DNA of 64,000 nucleotides, from the NCBI GenBank assembly GCA_951213105.1, contig OX578153.1, positions 49,711,539-49,775,538 on the forward strand, given 5' to 3'. This DNA is from Amaurobius ferox. Lineage: Eukaryota > Arthropoda > Arachnida > Araneae > Amaurobiidae. The stretch's first letter is position 1, and each line of letters starts with the position of its first letter. Shown piece after piece: positions 35,766 through 48,829 of this stretch. A program made the position numbers and the translations under genes. The notes beneath the pieces are model-generated. The model was not told the origin of the DNA and searched no databases. It saw only the letters and a program-made list of their open reading frames with translations.

Positions 35766-36142
35766 ATATATCGCAATTAACCAACTGAATAATAATTTAA
35801 ATATGGATAATGAATATTAAAATAAATATGTATACTGAATAATAATTTAAATATGGATTTTTAATTTTTTTAAGAGGGAGTTTAAATTGTAGTTATTGTT
35901 ATCATTAGGGTATTTTATGAGTTATTGAGGGAAGAGAGGGGGTTTCCACCATGAACAGTGAATGGAAACGTGTGAGCTATTTCACGACCGTTACACTGGT
36001 TTACTGCAGATATACCTGAACTAATAATTTAATAATACTTAATTTTTGTTATAATTTAAGTATTTTCTTTCTTTAACCGATTGTAACAGTATAAAAATGG
36101 TACGGCAACTATATTCTTAAATTTATATATTTTCAATATTTC

Positions 36143-36421
36143 TTCTTCGACCCAGACCGTGCAACTTACCCGAAGGTGCAAGGTATCTCTTTGGTCGGCT
36201 GGGAAGTGCCATCCAATTTAGCCCTGAGCCCAGTGGAGGCGGAAACTACAGGAACCGCACCCTCTTTCCCTTACTACCAACCTCTCTGAAAGATTTACAC
36301 ACCCTCATATTTAATGTGACGGTACTCCGTGTGAACACAGGGACAGTTTGGGCAGAGCCGGGAATCAAACTCAGATTGCACAAGTGCAATTTTCGAGCGC
36401 TAACCACTGCGATGTCCCACA
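36143..36421 (-). mobile_element. tRNA-derived SINE, old copy (copy B)
   Basis: Identical to 4160-4438. Confidence 0.85.
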
Positions 36422-36850
36422 CCCATGTATTTTCTCTTGCAATTAACTGATCGTTGAAGCAAGATATAGATGCTACGGGTATATCTTCTGTCATTTTAGA
36501 GTCTTCATATTTGTATATGTTGCATATGTTGACCAAACAAACTATTATTTTTTGTAAATTGATTTACGAACTGGTTCGGGATTATAGGAAAACGTAATAC
36601 GTCATTGGCGCCTGACCAACACACCCCAAAAAATATCTGGTGAAGCGTTTGGCGAAGAAACACGCTGTGTCTTCAAATGTTCTACTTATATTCGCGACTA
36701 TTAGAAGATATATCCGTGTATTAGTAGAAGATTACACGTACTGCAACATATGAGTTTCTACAATATTTGCCAAAATGAAATAGACGACTCAATAAATTGA
36801 AAATATTAATAATCCCGTAGTATGATTCCAATATATGACAAAAAAATCTG

Positions 36851-37773
36851 ATGTGGGCAACACATGACTTTCCTTATATAATGCAATGAATTTACTACTT
36901 TCACAGTTAAAATAATGTTATTCTTATAGTAGATACTTATATTCTTCCAAAGATATTGAATTTTCTTCAATTAGTCGTCATTTTCATTGATTTAGCGTCA
37001 TTTTTATCAATGTGGCGAGATTTTAGTTAATTTGGCAACAATTAAAAATGTCGCCAAGTTGGCAACATTCCGCCAAATTCGTCGCCAAAATCTCGCCAAG
37101 CGTTATGGACGGAGAAATAAGTTATTCTTACAGCAGATAAATGACTATTGGCTTTCAAATACAAAAGTATTATTCAAAGTATTTTTCTTTCATGAATGGA
37201 ACGAGCTAGGTCCACGAGAATGATGTCACCAAATTTATCGCATGGTATTACATATGAGAAGTGAACATGTTTCGCAATAGGAAATATATTTTTTTTATAT
37301 AACTTTTTGATAATTTTTTAGAAAAATGTGCAATATCTCGAGAACGGTTCATGTTAGCGTTCTAAAATTCATGTCAATCGTTTTCTAATGAAAAATTACA
37401 TAGGAAATGTCTATTTGCGTAACTTTATTAGCGGTTTTGATTTTTTGACGATTTTTTCAAAATTTCACGCGAAAATCTAGGGGGGTTCTGAACATTCGAT
37501 TGCGTATAAAAACAATAGGCTTCTAGTGTTTACGGATTGTGATTTTTGTACCAAATTTCGTTCGAATCGGTCCATTCGTTCGTCAGTTATCGTCTTCACA
37601 GACTCACTGACACACACGCACGCATACTTTCACACACACACACACAGACATCACTTCAAAAATGTTTGATTCGTGATCAGGGATGCTTGAAACGTGCTCT
37701 CCCGTCGAAAACTCGGATTCGAATTTTCGACCCCGTCACAATACTTTTCTTATATATAAGGAAAGTAATGAAA
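36851..37773 (+). mobile_element. E2 non-autonomous element (copy B)
   Basis: Identical to 4868-5790. Confidence 0.7.
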
Positions 37774-38111
37774 GCACTAAAACTGTATGGAAAGATATAC
37801 CCGTACTATTTATATTGCCGCAGATTAGAAGATTGTCCGTATTACAATATTAGTTTAAAAAATCTTTGCCAAAATAAAACAAATGACGTAATAAATTGAA
37901 AATATCAATAACATCCGTTAAGATTACCCGTTCTACAACACATGAGTTTCTAAAATGTGTCAAAATTTTTTTATCACAAATGCATCTAAATAAAGCATTA
38001 CACAGACAGAGATCATATAAAGCATTGGTAATCACTACGCGGTTGGGTATCCTATGTATTATCATCCAGTTTTATCTTTTTTGTAATATGTCACAAATTT
38101 ATATTTCTAAT

Positions 38112-40317
38112 TAGCAGCATACCCGTCCTTCGTACGGAGTATATAATATAAAAAAACTTATAATTCGCTATCATGTGCAAATTCTGATAAAATATTAAAT
38201 TTATTGCTCATAAAGAGAAGTTTAAGAATATCTGTTCTCACTATGCAAAATTATCTTCACGGGCAAATCTGAAGAATAAAATATCCTGGCCCCTTTTGTA
38301 AACAAATTCACACACAAAAAAAGAATTGAATCAATATATGCACCCACGTACTACTTATATTGTCGCAAATTAGAAAATATACCAGTGTGTTAGTAGAAGC
38401 TTAAACATATTGTAATATGAGTCTTAAAAATATTTACCAAAATAAAAAAGATGACGTAATAAATTGAAAGTATCAAAAATCCCCTTAATCTTAATACCAG
38501 AAGGTCGTAATTGATTCCAATATATGGCAATATATATAAAAATTTTGCCAATATACCTGTACTACTTATATTCTCGTAGATTAGAAGATATACCCGTGCA
38601 TTTGTAGAAAAGATTACTTGTACAAAGTACTATATATGAGTTTCAACAATTTTCGTCATAATGAAACAATGGCATAATAATTTGAAAATATCAATAATTC
38701 CTGAATCAACTGTCCCCGAAATATCAATAATAATGATGTTTAAACCTGAAGACCGTAATTGATATTATCCAGTTAAAAATGCAATGTCAATGAAATTTAT
38801 TTTATATACATATTTTTATAAGATTTAATAAAAATCTTATGACACATAACTCATTGGATCCGTTGCTAAGCGACATGATATCATCTGCTTCAAATAAATT
38901 GATGGAAATCATGTTGTCTGAATAATGTGATCTCCATGAAAGGTTTGGCGACATTTTCGTCTCCATGATATTTTTATGGATTTACAAATATTTTTATCAA
39001 TTTAGTAATATTAAAAAAATTAGTTAAATGCGTTACTAAGTAGGATGGATGGACTGACCGACAAATGCTACAGAAACATCATTTACAGTACTCTATTCTA
39101 AAAAAATAAATTTAATTTCATTGATTTAGGTCATTTTTATCAATTTGGAGATATTTCCTCTAATTTGGTAAAGTTTAAGAAAAGTTACCAAGTTATTTAG
39201 AGATATTTCGCTAAATTCGTAGCTCTAAATTTGCAGATCTGAAGAATAAAATATCCATATCCCGTCTGTATATATACTAAATGAAAACACTAAAATTGTA
39301 TTAGAAGATACATACATCCGTTCTACTCTTTTTCTGCTTCAGCAATCGGCAAAATGAATTTATTGGGTAAACACAATATATGAGTTTATTAGCTAAGCAC
39401 AATATATGAGCTTTGAAACCGCTTTGCTAAAATAAATGAAAGTGTGATGTACGCAGTGCGCAATATATATAATTAAAAGAACAATCAAACCGTTCATTTA
39501 TTATGAGTTTATTAGCTAAACACAATATATGAGCTTGAAACCTCTTTGCTAAAATAAATAAAAGTAATGTAAACAGTCCGCAATATATATAATTAAAAGA
39601 ACAATCAAACCGTTCATTTATAAAATATATTTTTACATCCATTTATTTATTATACAAATAGAAAAAATAATAATAATAATTAACAAACACATTTAATTCC
39701 ATTCCTTTGCCGAGCAACATGATATAAGATAGAATCTTCCTCATAAAATGCGAAATTAAATAACCATTTTAATTTCTTTATACTTCTAATCGTTGAGTAA
39801 AAGCTTGTGAAATACATGGAGGTTAATACATGTAAAAACATGGAGGTAGATTTTTCCATTTAAATTCATGTTTCAAACAATTCATGCTTTCAGATAGTGA
39901 CTATTTAATGCAAAAATCCTGCATCAAACTCAAAAGTAAAGTTTTTATTCCCTTTGAAGCTTTAAACAAACGATTTTTATCCTTTCCGTTTGGATAAACC
40001 ACGGAGTTGGAGAGTAGAACTCCTATAAAAAAAGTTCCTTTATTCATTAATATCTCGACAACCCCTGGACTTAGAAACTTGAAACTTCTGCAAAATTTAT
40101 AGGGGGCTATTTTAAGGCCACCCACAAAATTTCATTAAATTCGGTTCAGCCGTTCTCTCGTGATGATGAGACAAACGAAAGTTTCGTTTTTTACTAATAT
40201 CTCGAGAACCACTGGTCGTCGAAATTCCAACCATAGACTAAATTTTAAGTGGGGTTATTTCTAGGCTACCCACAAAATTTCATCAAATTCGGTTCAGCCG
40301 TTCTTCCGTGATGATGG

Positions 40318-40383
<66 letters not shown>

Positions 40384-40406
40384 TTTTCAATTTTATTTAT
40401 ATAGAT
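38112..40406 (+). mobile_element. E3 element (copy B)
   Basis: Identical to 6129-8423. Confidence 0.6.
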
Positions 40407-40507
40407 TTGATATATGATCCCCATTCACAATATTCAATTTTCAATTAAATATAATTTTCTCTTAATGATACAGATATGCGATTATTTTAATGATATTGTT
40501 GCATTAA

Positions 40508-41821
40508 AAACAAGAAAGATCAATCATGCTTAAAGCATTGATTATGAAACACTTTCCAACTTCAATGCAATTTTATTTAAACATGTCTAAAATGCAATAC
40601 ATTCCTCGATAATATTTTAAAACTTATCACAATACTACATTAATTTATTATATTTGAAACCTTAAACCTTCATCGAAAAAAATTAACTTCATTCAAATGA
40701 CGGCATTAAAGTATAAATTGCCTGGTTTAAATATATCTAAAATGTGATACATTCCTCGGTAATAATTTTAGAATTATCATAATACTACGATAATTTATTA
40801 TATTTGAAAACTTCATCGAAAACAACTGAAATTCATTCAAATGACGTCATAGAAAAAATAACACGCCTTGCTCTTTCTATAAAAGCAACATTTCATTCAT
40901 AAATAATTCCCCCATTCATGTCATTCATCACAATACTATAATAATTTATTTTATTTAAAAATTAAGACCATTGAGCTACAAGTAAGTAATCTCTATGCGT
41001 AAAACTTCAGCGAAAAATATCGTCCTTCTCTTTCTAAAATCAATGAATATTTCATTCATATCAGCTAAGCAGACTCCATGGACTAAATTATTTTGTGTTA
41101 AAGAATTACAGCGATTCTAATACAACTCATTCTATATATTTTGCTGTTTACATATTACATAGGTGAAAAATAGGCTTAATAGTAGAAATAATCATATTTG
41201 GATGAGCATTTAAACTGAAATATATTGTCATTGCGTTGTTTTAGTATGTAGATGCACCAAATTTAGGCAAAAATAAAGTAGTTTTAGGACGGATACAACA
41301 CTCAATATGAATTAAAAAGAACTTTAAAAATCACGATTTTGACACAAGATGGATGCCATATATCATTTTGAAGTGGGTCATGTGATCGTTTCATATCATG
41401 GACACGTGATCGCTTCATATAAGAGGTGTTATTATTATTTTAATTTTTATTTAAAAAACTACTGAATATATTTCGCTGAATTTTTTTTTATATATTTTAT
41501 GGAACAATTTGAATATTGCCTAAAATTTTCGAAGCAATTTGTGAATTTTAAATTCGCTTAAAAAATGCTTGAAAAATTAGGTCCCATAGGGCTCAATGTA
41601 TTCCATTTTTTCAACCCGGGTTCAATCCAAAACTAATTGGGTGGTATTATTCATTTATATTCCCATAGGTCCTATAGACCGTCTGAACAACATACTAAAA
41701 TTTCATTTTGATTAAGTCATTTTTACGGCAGTTATCGTGCTAACGGACAGACAGACAGACAGACAGACAGACAGAATGAACAAAGTCATAAACACTTTTC
41801 AACTTTGTTGTAAAGTGTTAA
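40508..41821 (-). repeat. E1 repeat, right arm (copy B), diverged from copy A beyond 40800
   Basis: Ends GTTGTAAAGTGTTAA at 41821. From 40801 on it matches the reverse complement of the left arm (for example CATCGAAAACAACTGAAATT and CAACACTCAATATGAATT) better in places than it matches the right arm of copy A, yet it shares the inserted GGTGTTATTATTATTTTAAT block near 41430 with copy A's right arm (9465-9485). This mosaic suggests gene conversion between arms, or a different allele. Confidence 0.75.
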
Positions 41822-42099
41822 TAAAAAATTTCTGATTGTCCAAATTTGTCTAAAGGGGTCGTATAAAAATTTAAAAAGTGTAAATTTTTGAAAATTAATG
41901 AGAGGACTATTTCATTAACTCAGTCTTATTTCCTACCTTACTTTCAATATTTTTGCAATTTACATTGCCCACTTATCGCCAACAGGTAAAGAATTAAAGC
42001 GCGTTTTAAATTCTTTGGGGCACCCTGTATATGACTAGAAGTGGGACTGTAGAATTGACAATCCCATTTGGCGACAGATTGATGAAACATCATCACAAT
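41822..42099. other. No gene; short MITE tip
   Basis: GGGGCACCCTGTATATGAC at 42019-42037 resembles the outward tip of the CAGGGTGTCCC mariner-type elements, but I see no partner. Confidence 0.35.
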
Positions 42100-43096
42100 A
42101 CTATCCCCTAATAAAACACAATTAATTTCATTTCTTTAGGGCAATTTCATCAATTTCAAAATATTTTTATGGATATACAAACATGGATGTAGAATGATTG
42201 GACTGACAGACAAATGCTACTGAAACATCATTTCAGTACTCTATTAAAAAATAATAATTTCATTGATTTAGCTCTGTTTTTATCAATTTGAGTACATTTC
42301 TGTCAATGTGGCAACGTTTAAGAAAAGTTGCCAAGTTAGTAGAAACTCGTAGATCTGAATTTGCAGATCTGAAGAATAAAACATCCCGATCCCGTTTGTA
42401 TATACTAGATGAAAACACTAAAATTGTATTAGAAGATAACCCGTTCTACCCTTATTCTGTTTCAACAATCGGCTAAATGAGTTTATTGGCTAAACACAGT
42501 ATACGAGTTTATTGGCTAAACACAGTATATGAGTTTATTGGCTAAACATAATATATAAGTTTGAAAACTCTTTGCCAAAATAAATGAAAGTTATGTACGA
42601 TGTCAGTACTTAATATAATTAAAAGAAAATCAAGCCGTTCATTTATAAGATGTATTTTTATATCAATTCATTTATTATTCTAATCGAAAAAATAATAATG
42701 AAAATTAACAAACATATTTAATTTAATTGCGCTGTTGAGCAACATCATATAAGATAGAATCTTCGTCGTAAAATGCTGATAATTAAATAACCATTTTGAT
42801 TCTGTAATACGTTTCATTGTTGAGTAAAAATTTGTTAAAAATAAACCATTTTGATAGATTTTCCATTTAAAATCATGTTTCAAATATTCATGTTTTCAAT
42901 TAATTCATGTTTTCAAAAAGTGCAAAAATCCTCCACAAAACTCAGATACAGTTTAATTCACTTTCACGTTATAAATAAACGATTTCCAACCTTTTTCATT
43001 TGGAGGAACCAGGGAGTTAGCGAGTAGAACTCCTAGAAAAAAGTTTCGTTTTTCATTATTATCTCGACAACCCTTGGTCTTTGAAATTCGAATCAT
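42100..43096 (+). repeat. Diverged E3 interior, directly right of copy B
   Basis: Colinear with about 7000-8090 (and 38983-40073): ACAAATGCTACTGAAACATC, AGATCTGAAGAATAAAACAT, GATGAAAACACTAAAATTG, ATAAGATAGAATCTTCG, and CTCGACAACCCTTGGTC. About 80% identical. Ends where the polypurine tract begins. The 62- and 67-codon ORFs here are not conserved in the other copies. Confidence 0.7.
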
Positions 43097-43470
43097 CAAA
43101 GTGAGAGTCAAAGTGAGAGTGATATAGAAAGTGAGAGTGAGAAAGAAAGTGAGAGAACTAGCGAGCGAAGGAGCGAAGAGTGGCCAAGAGAAAGAGTGGG
43201 CCAGGGTGAGAGAGGGTGGGAGAGAGTGAGAGACGGCGAGAAAGGATGAAAGAGAGTGAGAGAGGGTGGGAGAGGGTGAGAGAGAGTGAGAGAGGGCGAG
43301 AAATGGTGAGGGAGAGTGTGAGAGTGTGAGAGAGAGTGTGAGAGAGAGTGAGAGAGTGTGAGAGAGAGTGAGAGAGGGTGAGAGAGGGGGAGAGAGGGGG
43401 AGAGGGGGAGAGAGGGTGAGAGAGAGTGAGAGAGGGTGAAATGGTAAAATAGAGTGCGAGAGTGAGAGAG
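43097..43470 (+). repeat. Polypurine GA-rich tract, ~370 bp
   Basis: Almost only G and A with sparse T on the plus strand: degenerate (GAGAGAGTGA)n and (GAGGGTGAGA)n. The minus-strand ORFs (LSHSLSHSL) are low-complexity readings of it. Such mirror-like purine tracts can adopt triplex DNA. Confidence 0.92.
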
Positions 43471-43909
43471 ATGTTCAATATTTGTTGCAGAGATATCATG
43501 CCCATAGCAAAAACATATATTTTGTAGAAAATGGTTGGTTTGAAATTGGGAATGCTTTAAGTATAGGTCTATCAATACTCGAGGAATGGATTGACTCGTA
43601 TCACAATGCTCTCTCTTTACAAATAATATGCATTTTATGGAATTTAAAACCAAAAAGTGAATTTAAAACCAATAACTCAGTGGACTAGCCCAAAACATAG
43701 AATCTGAAACTGACGCTAAATGATCTTAACTCTTTTCTTTTGTAGCAGTAGAACATTTTACTATATAATGATCCCGGAGTCACTAGAATTGCAATCAAAA
43801 TTCCCCACTTAGGTCACAAAAAATTAATGAGTCCGTAATTAATCACATAACATATATCCAGTGAAAATACATATCAGCTACCTCAAAAAATACATTTAAT
43901 GTCAAGCAT

Positions 43910-44200
43910 AAATTAGCATATACCCTTCTTATATAATGCGTGTAAAAATTAACTGCAACAAAGATGTAACATGCAATATGAATATTGATTTACAATTCAA
44001 ACCGTCAGGCCACGCAAATGCGCAATACTTTACGGCAATAACCATTATATCCGACGTCAAAAATATCTTTTTTGGTCGTGTTCTCCGGGAATGCCCATAT
44101 TTCACGACATTCCGCTGTAAGGCAAATATATATGCTCAAATATGATCACGTGCTGTGTCTTGTAAAAGATTCTTTACATGCCGAAGTTCCTTATTGTTTC
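43910..44200 (+). repeat. Dispersed repeat D2
   Basis: Aligns with 55370-55645: CAATAACCATTATAWCYGAC, TTGGTCGTGTTCTC, GAATGCCYATATYTCACGAC, CATTCMGCTGTAARGCAAAT and TATATATGCTCA. About 75-80% identical. The 69-codon ORF here (MRVKINCNKDV...) is closed in the other copy, so I do not call a gene. Confidence 0.6.
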
Positions 44201-44261
44201 TTTTCTAAAATACATGGTAATAACTTTTGAATTATATTAATATAAGAATTGTATAGCTATT

Positions 44262-44395
44262 ACTTTCCTTATATATACATAATATAATGTATAAGGAAAG
44301 TATTGTGACAGGGCGGAAATTCGAATTCGAGTTTTCGACGGGAGAGATCGTTTCAAGCATCCCTGATCATGAATCGAACATTTTTGAGGTGATGT

Positions 44396-44437
<42 letters not shown>

Positions 44438-45170
44438 ATGTGTGTGTGTATGTGTGAGTCTGTGAAGACGATATCTCACGAACGAATGGAGCGATTCGAA
44501 TGAAATTTGGTACAAAATTTCAATCCGTGAATACTGGAAACCTATTGTTTTTAAACACAATTAAATGTTCAGATCCCCCTAAAATTTCGAATGAAATTTT
44601 GAAAAAATAATCAAAAAATCAAAACCTTTATTAAAGTTACGCAGGTAGACATTTCTTATGTTATTTTTCCTTAGAAAATGATTGACATAAACTTTACAAC
44701 TCTAGTATGAACCGTTTTCGAAATATTGTACATTTTTCAAATAAATTTATCAAGAAATCCCATAAATTAAAAAAAATATTAACTATTGAGAAACATGTTC
44801 ACTTTTCATATGTAATATCATACGATACATTTGGTGACATCATTCTCATGGAACTAGCTCATTCCTTTCATGAGAAAAGATAGTTCGAGTAAAATTTTTG
44901 CATTTTAACGCCAATTGTCATTTATCTGCTATAAGAATAACTTATTTCTCCGTCCGCAACGCTTTGCGAGATTTTAGCGACGAATTTGGAGGAATGTAGC
45001 CAACTTGGCGACTTTTCTAAATGTTGCCAAATTAACGGAAATCTCGGCAAATTGGTAAAAATGACGTTATATCAATGAAAATGATGACTAATTGACGAAA
45101 ATTCAATATCATGGAACGAATATATGTATCTACTATGAAAATAACCTATTTTTCTCCCTGTAAAAGTAGT
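44262..45170 (-). mobile_element. E2 element, minus-strand copy
   Basis: Reads on the minus strand like 4868-5790: (CA)n tract, GAACATTTAATTGTG in place of GAACATTCGATTGCG, GGTTCATACTAGAG, and the TTTGGCGAC-rich block near 44990-45060. Its plus-strand left edge (ACTTTCCTTATATATACATA) and the adjacent TATAAGGAAAG form a close inverted pair at 44262-44300. Confidence 0.65.
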
Positions 45171-46339
45171 AACTTCAATTTAGCTCTTTAACATAGAATA
45201 GCAAATACTTGCAATGGCAATGACTATTTCATGCTATTCCAACAAAAACTTGCTTCTGTAGCAAAAAAGCTTGCAAGAAAACTTGCTTGCCTTAAATCTA
45301 AAAACATCTATGAGGACTAACAAATTCAGTTCTACAATGCAGCCGGTATTAAATATCATAAAAATTGAGTTCAGACTGAAAGAAAGACCAACATACATTT
45401 ATTCAGTTGACCAAAATATATTATTGAATTATGAAAAATATATATTTATACGATATGTACAACGAAACAAAGCGCAGACTCGTATGCGCCATTATACTAC
45501 AGTCTTGGCTTGGGAGGTCATGACCCCAATAAATTCAGTGTATATAAATTGCAGCTGTGGTTGAGTCAATAATATCTTTGGGGCTAAGGCTTAAACCAAT
45601 CAGTATTGAAGGATAAGGTGCCCAATGAAAATATGTTTCTACATCGCCCTCAGAAATAACTAATAAAGATACGGAGGGCATATCTAGACCTCAGGCAAAA
45701 TGATGTAGCAACAAGAAGAATATTCAAGATATGCTCAGACAAGAGTCAATTGAGAGGAAATGCCCATCTAAGAGTGTGCTTTAATAGTCAGATAAAGCAA
45801 TGGCCAACATTCCAAGCATGATGGTCAACCAGGGCGACAAACAAAAATATGTGCAAATCTGCATATATATTAGGTCGGATATATGAGTTTGGGCATTATA
45901 TAAATCCTTCTAAAGAGTGTATATAAAATTAATGTAAGCTTAATCGCAATCATAATATGTGTAATAAATAATGTTTATTTTAAAAGTAAACATTGTGGAA
46001 TTAAATGCGTAGTATGTTAATTAATGATTATATTTTATGAACTCATCAGAATGAATGTTGGTTTATTGCCACCAAAATATGCAATGTACCAATATACGAT
46101 TCACGACCTTGTTAACTCTGGGTAATTTCCTAATTATAAACTCCAATGTTAAGTTTATTACACCTCACAAAAATTTTCCAACGGTAAATATTATTCACTT
46201 TAAAATTGTCTTTTCTAGTGAATCGAACTAGTTAGGTCCACAGAACAGATGTTAATATTTTTTTTCGTATGCTAGAATGTGGATATATATCGTAAAATAG
46301 TTACTGCTTCTTTTTTAATTTTATGTAACTTTTACTTTC
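45171..46339. other. No gene recognised
   Basis: A 97-codon ORF at 45271-45564 has no recognisable domain. 45600-45850 is less AT-rich than its surroundings, but I cannot place it in a family. Confidence 0.35.
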
Positions 46340-46950
46340 TCATATTCAGAAAGTAATGTTTGCGTGAAAATTTTCGATTTCGAGATTCTGATGACAATGC
46401 ATGTTTTAAGACCTCCTGAATACGCTTTGACTCTTTATGGAGTGATGTCTGTCTGTCTGTCTGATGACTAGGGTCGATTTCTTTTGCACTCGATAGCAGT
46501 AACAAATATTAATGGATTTTCACCAAACTCTATATCTGATTTTGTTATCAAAAAATCTAGAGAAAATAGAATTTTTTTTAAATTCGAGGTAAAACTTCGA
46601 AAGTTTATATTTTTCTACGTGGCATCATAGGTCAAAATTTAACATAAGCATGCATAAAATGGTTTATTGATAGCTCCATGAATATGAAAGTTAATAGTTT
46701 TTATTATTGTTGTGAAAAATAGTCGCGATAAAATTATTTTGTTCGTGACATTGCCCCCCCCTTAAGAAGCAAGTTACCTCCCCTCTGAAGGCACATTGTA
46801 AAGTATGGTATCAATCGAAATATTTTTTCAAGCTCTTGAATGTGAAGGGTAACAAGCTATAGTTTTCAATTTTTTTCTTGTAAAATGTGAAAAAAGAATA
46901 ATTTCTGTATGAGAAAGTCGAGTTAAGCCACATTTCAGTTAATTTATAAA
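46340..46950 (+). repeat. E4 repeat, single-core copy
   Basis: Colinear with 16780-18040 but with one core only, and with a CCCCCCCC run where the CCCCTAGGG hairpin is in the array. Shows the pre-amplification arrangement. A (GTCT)n stretch lies at ~46448-46464. Confidence 0.65.
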
Positions 46951-48290
46951 TTGTGAGACAACAGCCAAAACAACTTGAGCAGAAACTCATACAAATGTCA
47001 CCAGGGTTGACAGTTCTGCTCGGAGAGGTGTACTGTTGGAGAGGACCCATAAATCCACGATGGAAAGACGATGATGTCATTGGGCGTAACCTAATACTTC
47101 TGCGTAAGACTAGCACAAACCCCATCGAAAAGAGGGATCCAATCAGGATGCACCGCAAAATTGCACATTAGAGTAAGACCAATGAGATTCGGGGAAGGTG
47201 TGGCTCCCTGAAACAAGAGATAATTAAATTAGTATTGCCAAGAGATATGAAGAGAGATTGTGACTAGAAGAAGAGTGATGTATTCTACAAAAAAAGGAAC
47301 GCCACATAAATGCATTCGAAAAACTTGCAATATCTCCAGAACAGTTTAAGCTAGTCTTCGAAAGTATATGTCATTCGTTTTTAATTGGAATTCATGTTTT
47401 AAAACAATTACTTATTTAATAACTTGAAAGAATTACCTGGCGTTTCCTGAGTCCTCATTAAGCTTCCAATAAAAATAATTAAATAAATAATTAAAAACTA
47501 TTAAACTTTTATAAATTTTTATACACTTACAAATAATTAAACAAGCATTCGCTGCTAAAAATACACTCACTTCTTGGGATGGATTAACTGAGCACCTAGG
47601 CAAGACGGCTATATCTCCGGGTTGATGCTATGTAGATCAGATCTATGGAATTACTTGAAATGCTCCAATAAAAGGGGGCTGAGAAATTTGGTCTCTTACG
47701 AAAAATTAAAAAATTTGGTCTTTTGAAGGTGAATTGCACACTCGGGTGGTAAAGTACTTCATTTCAATCTCTTTCCCTCACGAAAAAAAGGTGGCTACAT
47801 AATGTTTTTTTTTTCTTTTTTGTGGTATAATTTATAAATCGACTCAATAATAATGATTACAGGGTTGTCAACAGATGGCAGCACATGTCTTATGTAATTA
47901 TGTATTCAAAATTTGTTGTAGTACAATATTTAGAAGACTTTTTAGGATTGTCGATATATGGCGGCATGGTAGGAGTGCAGATTTTATCTTTATTTGACCG
48001 GAACTGCAAGCATCTACATTTCTAAACCGGAAGTGCAGGCCATGGGTTCTCCGGGAGAGCTGATGCAAAAGAAACTACTCCCCGAGGTATAAATGCAGAG
48101 CAAGCAGGTTTAAAGGGATGAGTTTAAGACATCAGATTTGTTGATGCAGGTAAAAAGTTATGATATGAAGTTGGGATTTTCAATGTTTTGAGATGGAATT
48201 ACATTTAGTTTTTAATTTAGTTATAAATTATTTTATGTTAAGTTATAAATTATTTTAAAAAAATTATAGATGGTCTGGGATTTTTTTTTA
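46951..48290. other. No gene recognised; one TATA-like site
   Basis: 46953-47171 has a 72-codon ORF with no recognisable domain. Near 48090 GAGGTATAAATGC is followed ~40 bases on by CATCAGATTT, loosely like a core promoter, but no ORF follows. Otherwise AT-rich. Confidence 0.3.
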
Positions 48291-48294
48291 AAAC

Positions 48295-48655
48295 TTCCAT
48301 TGATGGGGGTCATACTCTGGTAGATTACAGATTTCTTCGTTGGGTATTTTATTAAAATTTTGACAACTTTTAATGGCAATGTTAGATATTTATTACTTAA
48401 TGTCGGTTATCCCGAAGTCATGATGGATGAAGTTGTTTTGGGGAATCGGGGGGCTTTTCTTATTGTTAAAGTTTCATTTTGGACTCGTTGAATTTTTGTG
48501 AGATTATTTTCTTCTATGAATTCCCAGAGAGCCGCGCCGTAAATACTAAAAATACTGCATTTGAACATAATTTGAAATGCAATATTCGACGCGAAAATTT
48601 CAAGAATCAAATTACATACGCTTGCCGTAAAAACAAAAAGGTATGAGGAACACAA
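48295..48655 (-). pseudogene. LINE reverse transcriptase C-terminal fragment (Jockey-like)
   Basis: Minus-strand ORF (48407-48655) reads IYGAALWEFIEEN, LTKIQRVQNETL and RKAPRFPKTTSS, the YG..vWG...  L..iQ..QNk.LR.i..AP.f block just after the RT thumb in Jockey-clade LINEs. After the ORF ends, a one-base shift continues the homology: DFGITDIK, stops, then NEEICNLPEYDPHQW, ending near 48300. So there is at least one frameshift and two stops. No polymerase motifs are present upstream: a 5'-truncated dead copy. Confidence 0.75.
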
Positions 48656-48829
48656 TTGACCGTATAGAGGCGGCCCTCAACTTTCGCACATAATTGATTC
48701 CTAACAATGTGTGCGCATGTTGAATGTTCGAAAGTAGAGGGATGTAATAAAAACTCATCAAAAATTGTATTTTAAAACATATATTTATCAATAATAATTG
48801 TATTTATTTATCAATACACATAATTAAGT

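Larger units (their letters stand above)
31984..40800 (+). repeat. Segmental duplication, copy B
   Basis: Identical to 1-8817 at offset 31983. Here the sequence to the left (31750-31983) is visible; it runs on without a break into the same dispersed repeat (31890-32160), so the true left edge of the duplication may lie further left. At the right edge identity stops at 40800, inside the inverted right arm of the E1 composite, and the following ~1 kb is a diverged version of the same arm. Confidence 0.95.

Noticed and set aside
43108..43653. 181-codon LS/SHSLS-rich ORF
   Set aside because: Translation of the complement of the GA-rich tract; low complexity without start context or homology.
45271..45564. 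97-codon ORF as a host gene
   Set aside because: No recognisable domain, no splice context, and AT-rich composition like its surroundings.
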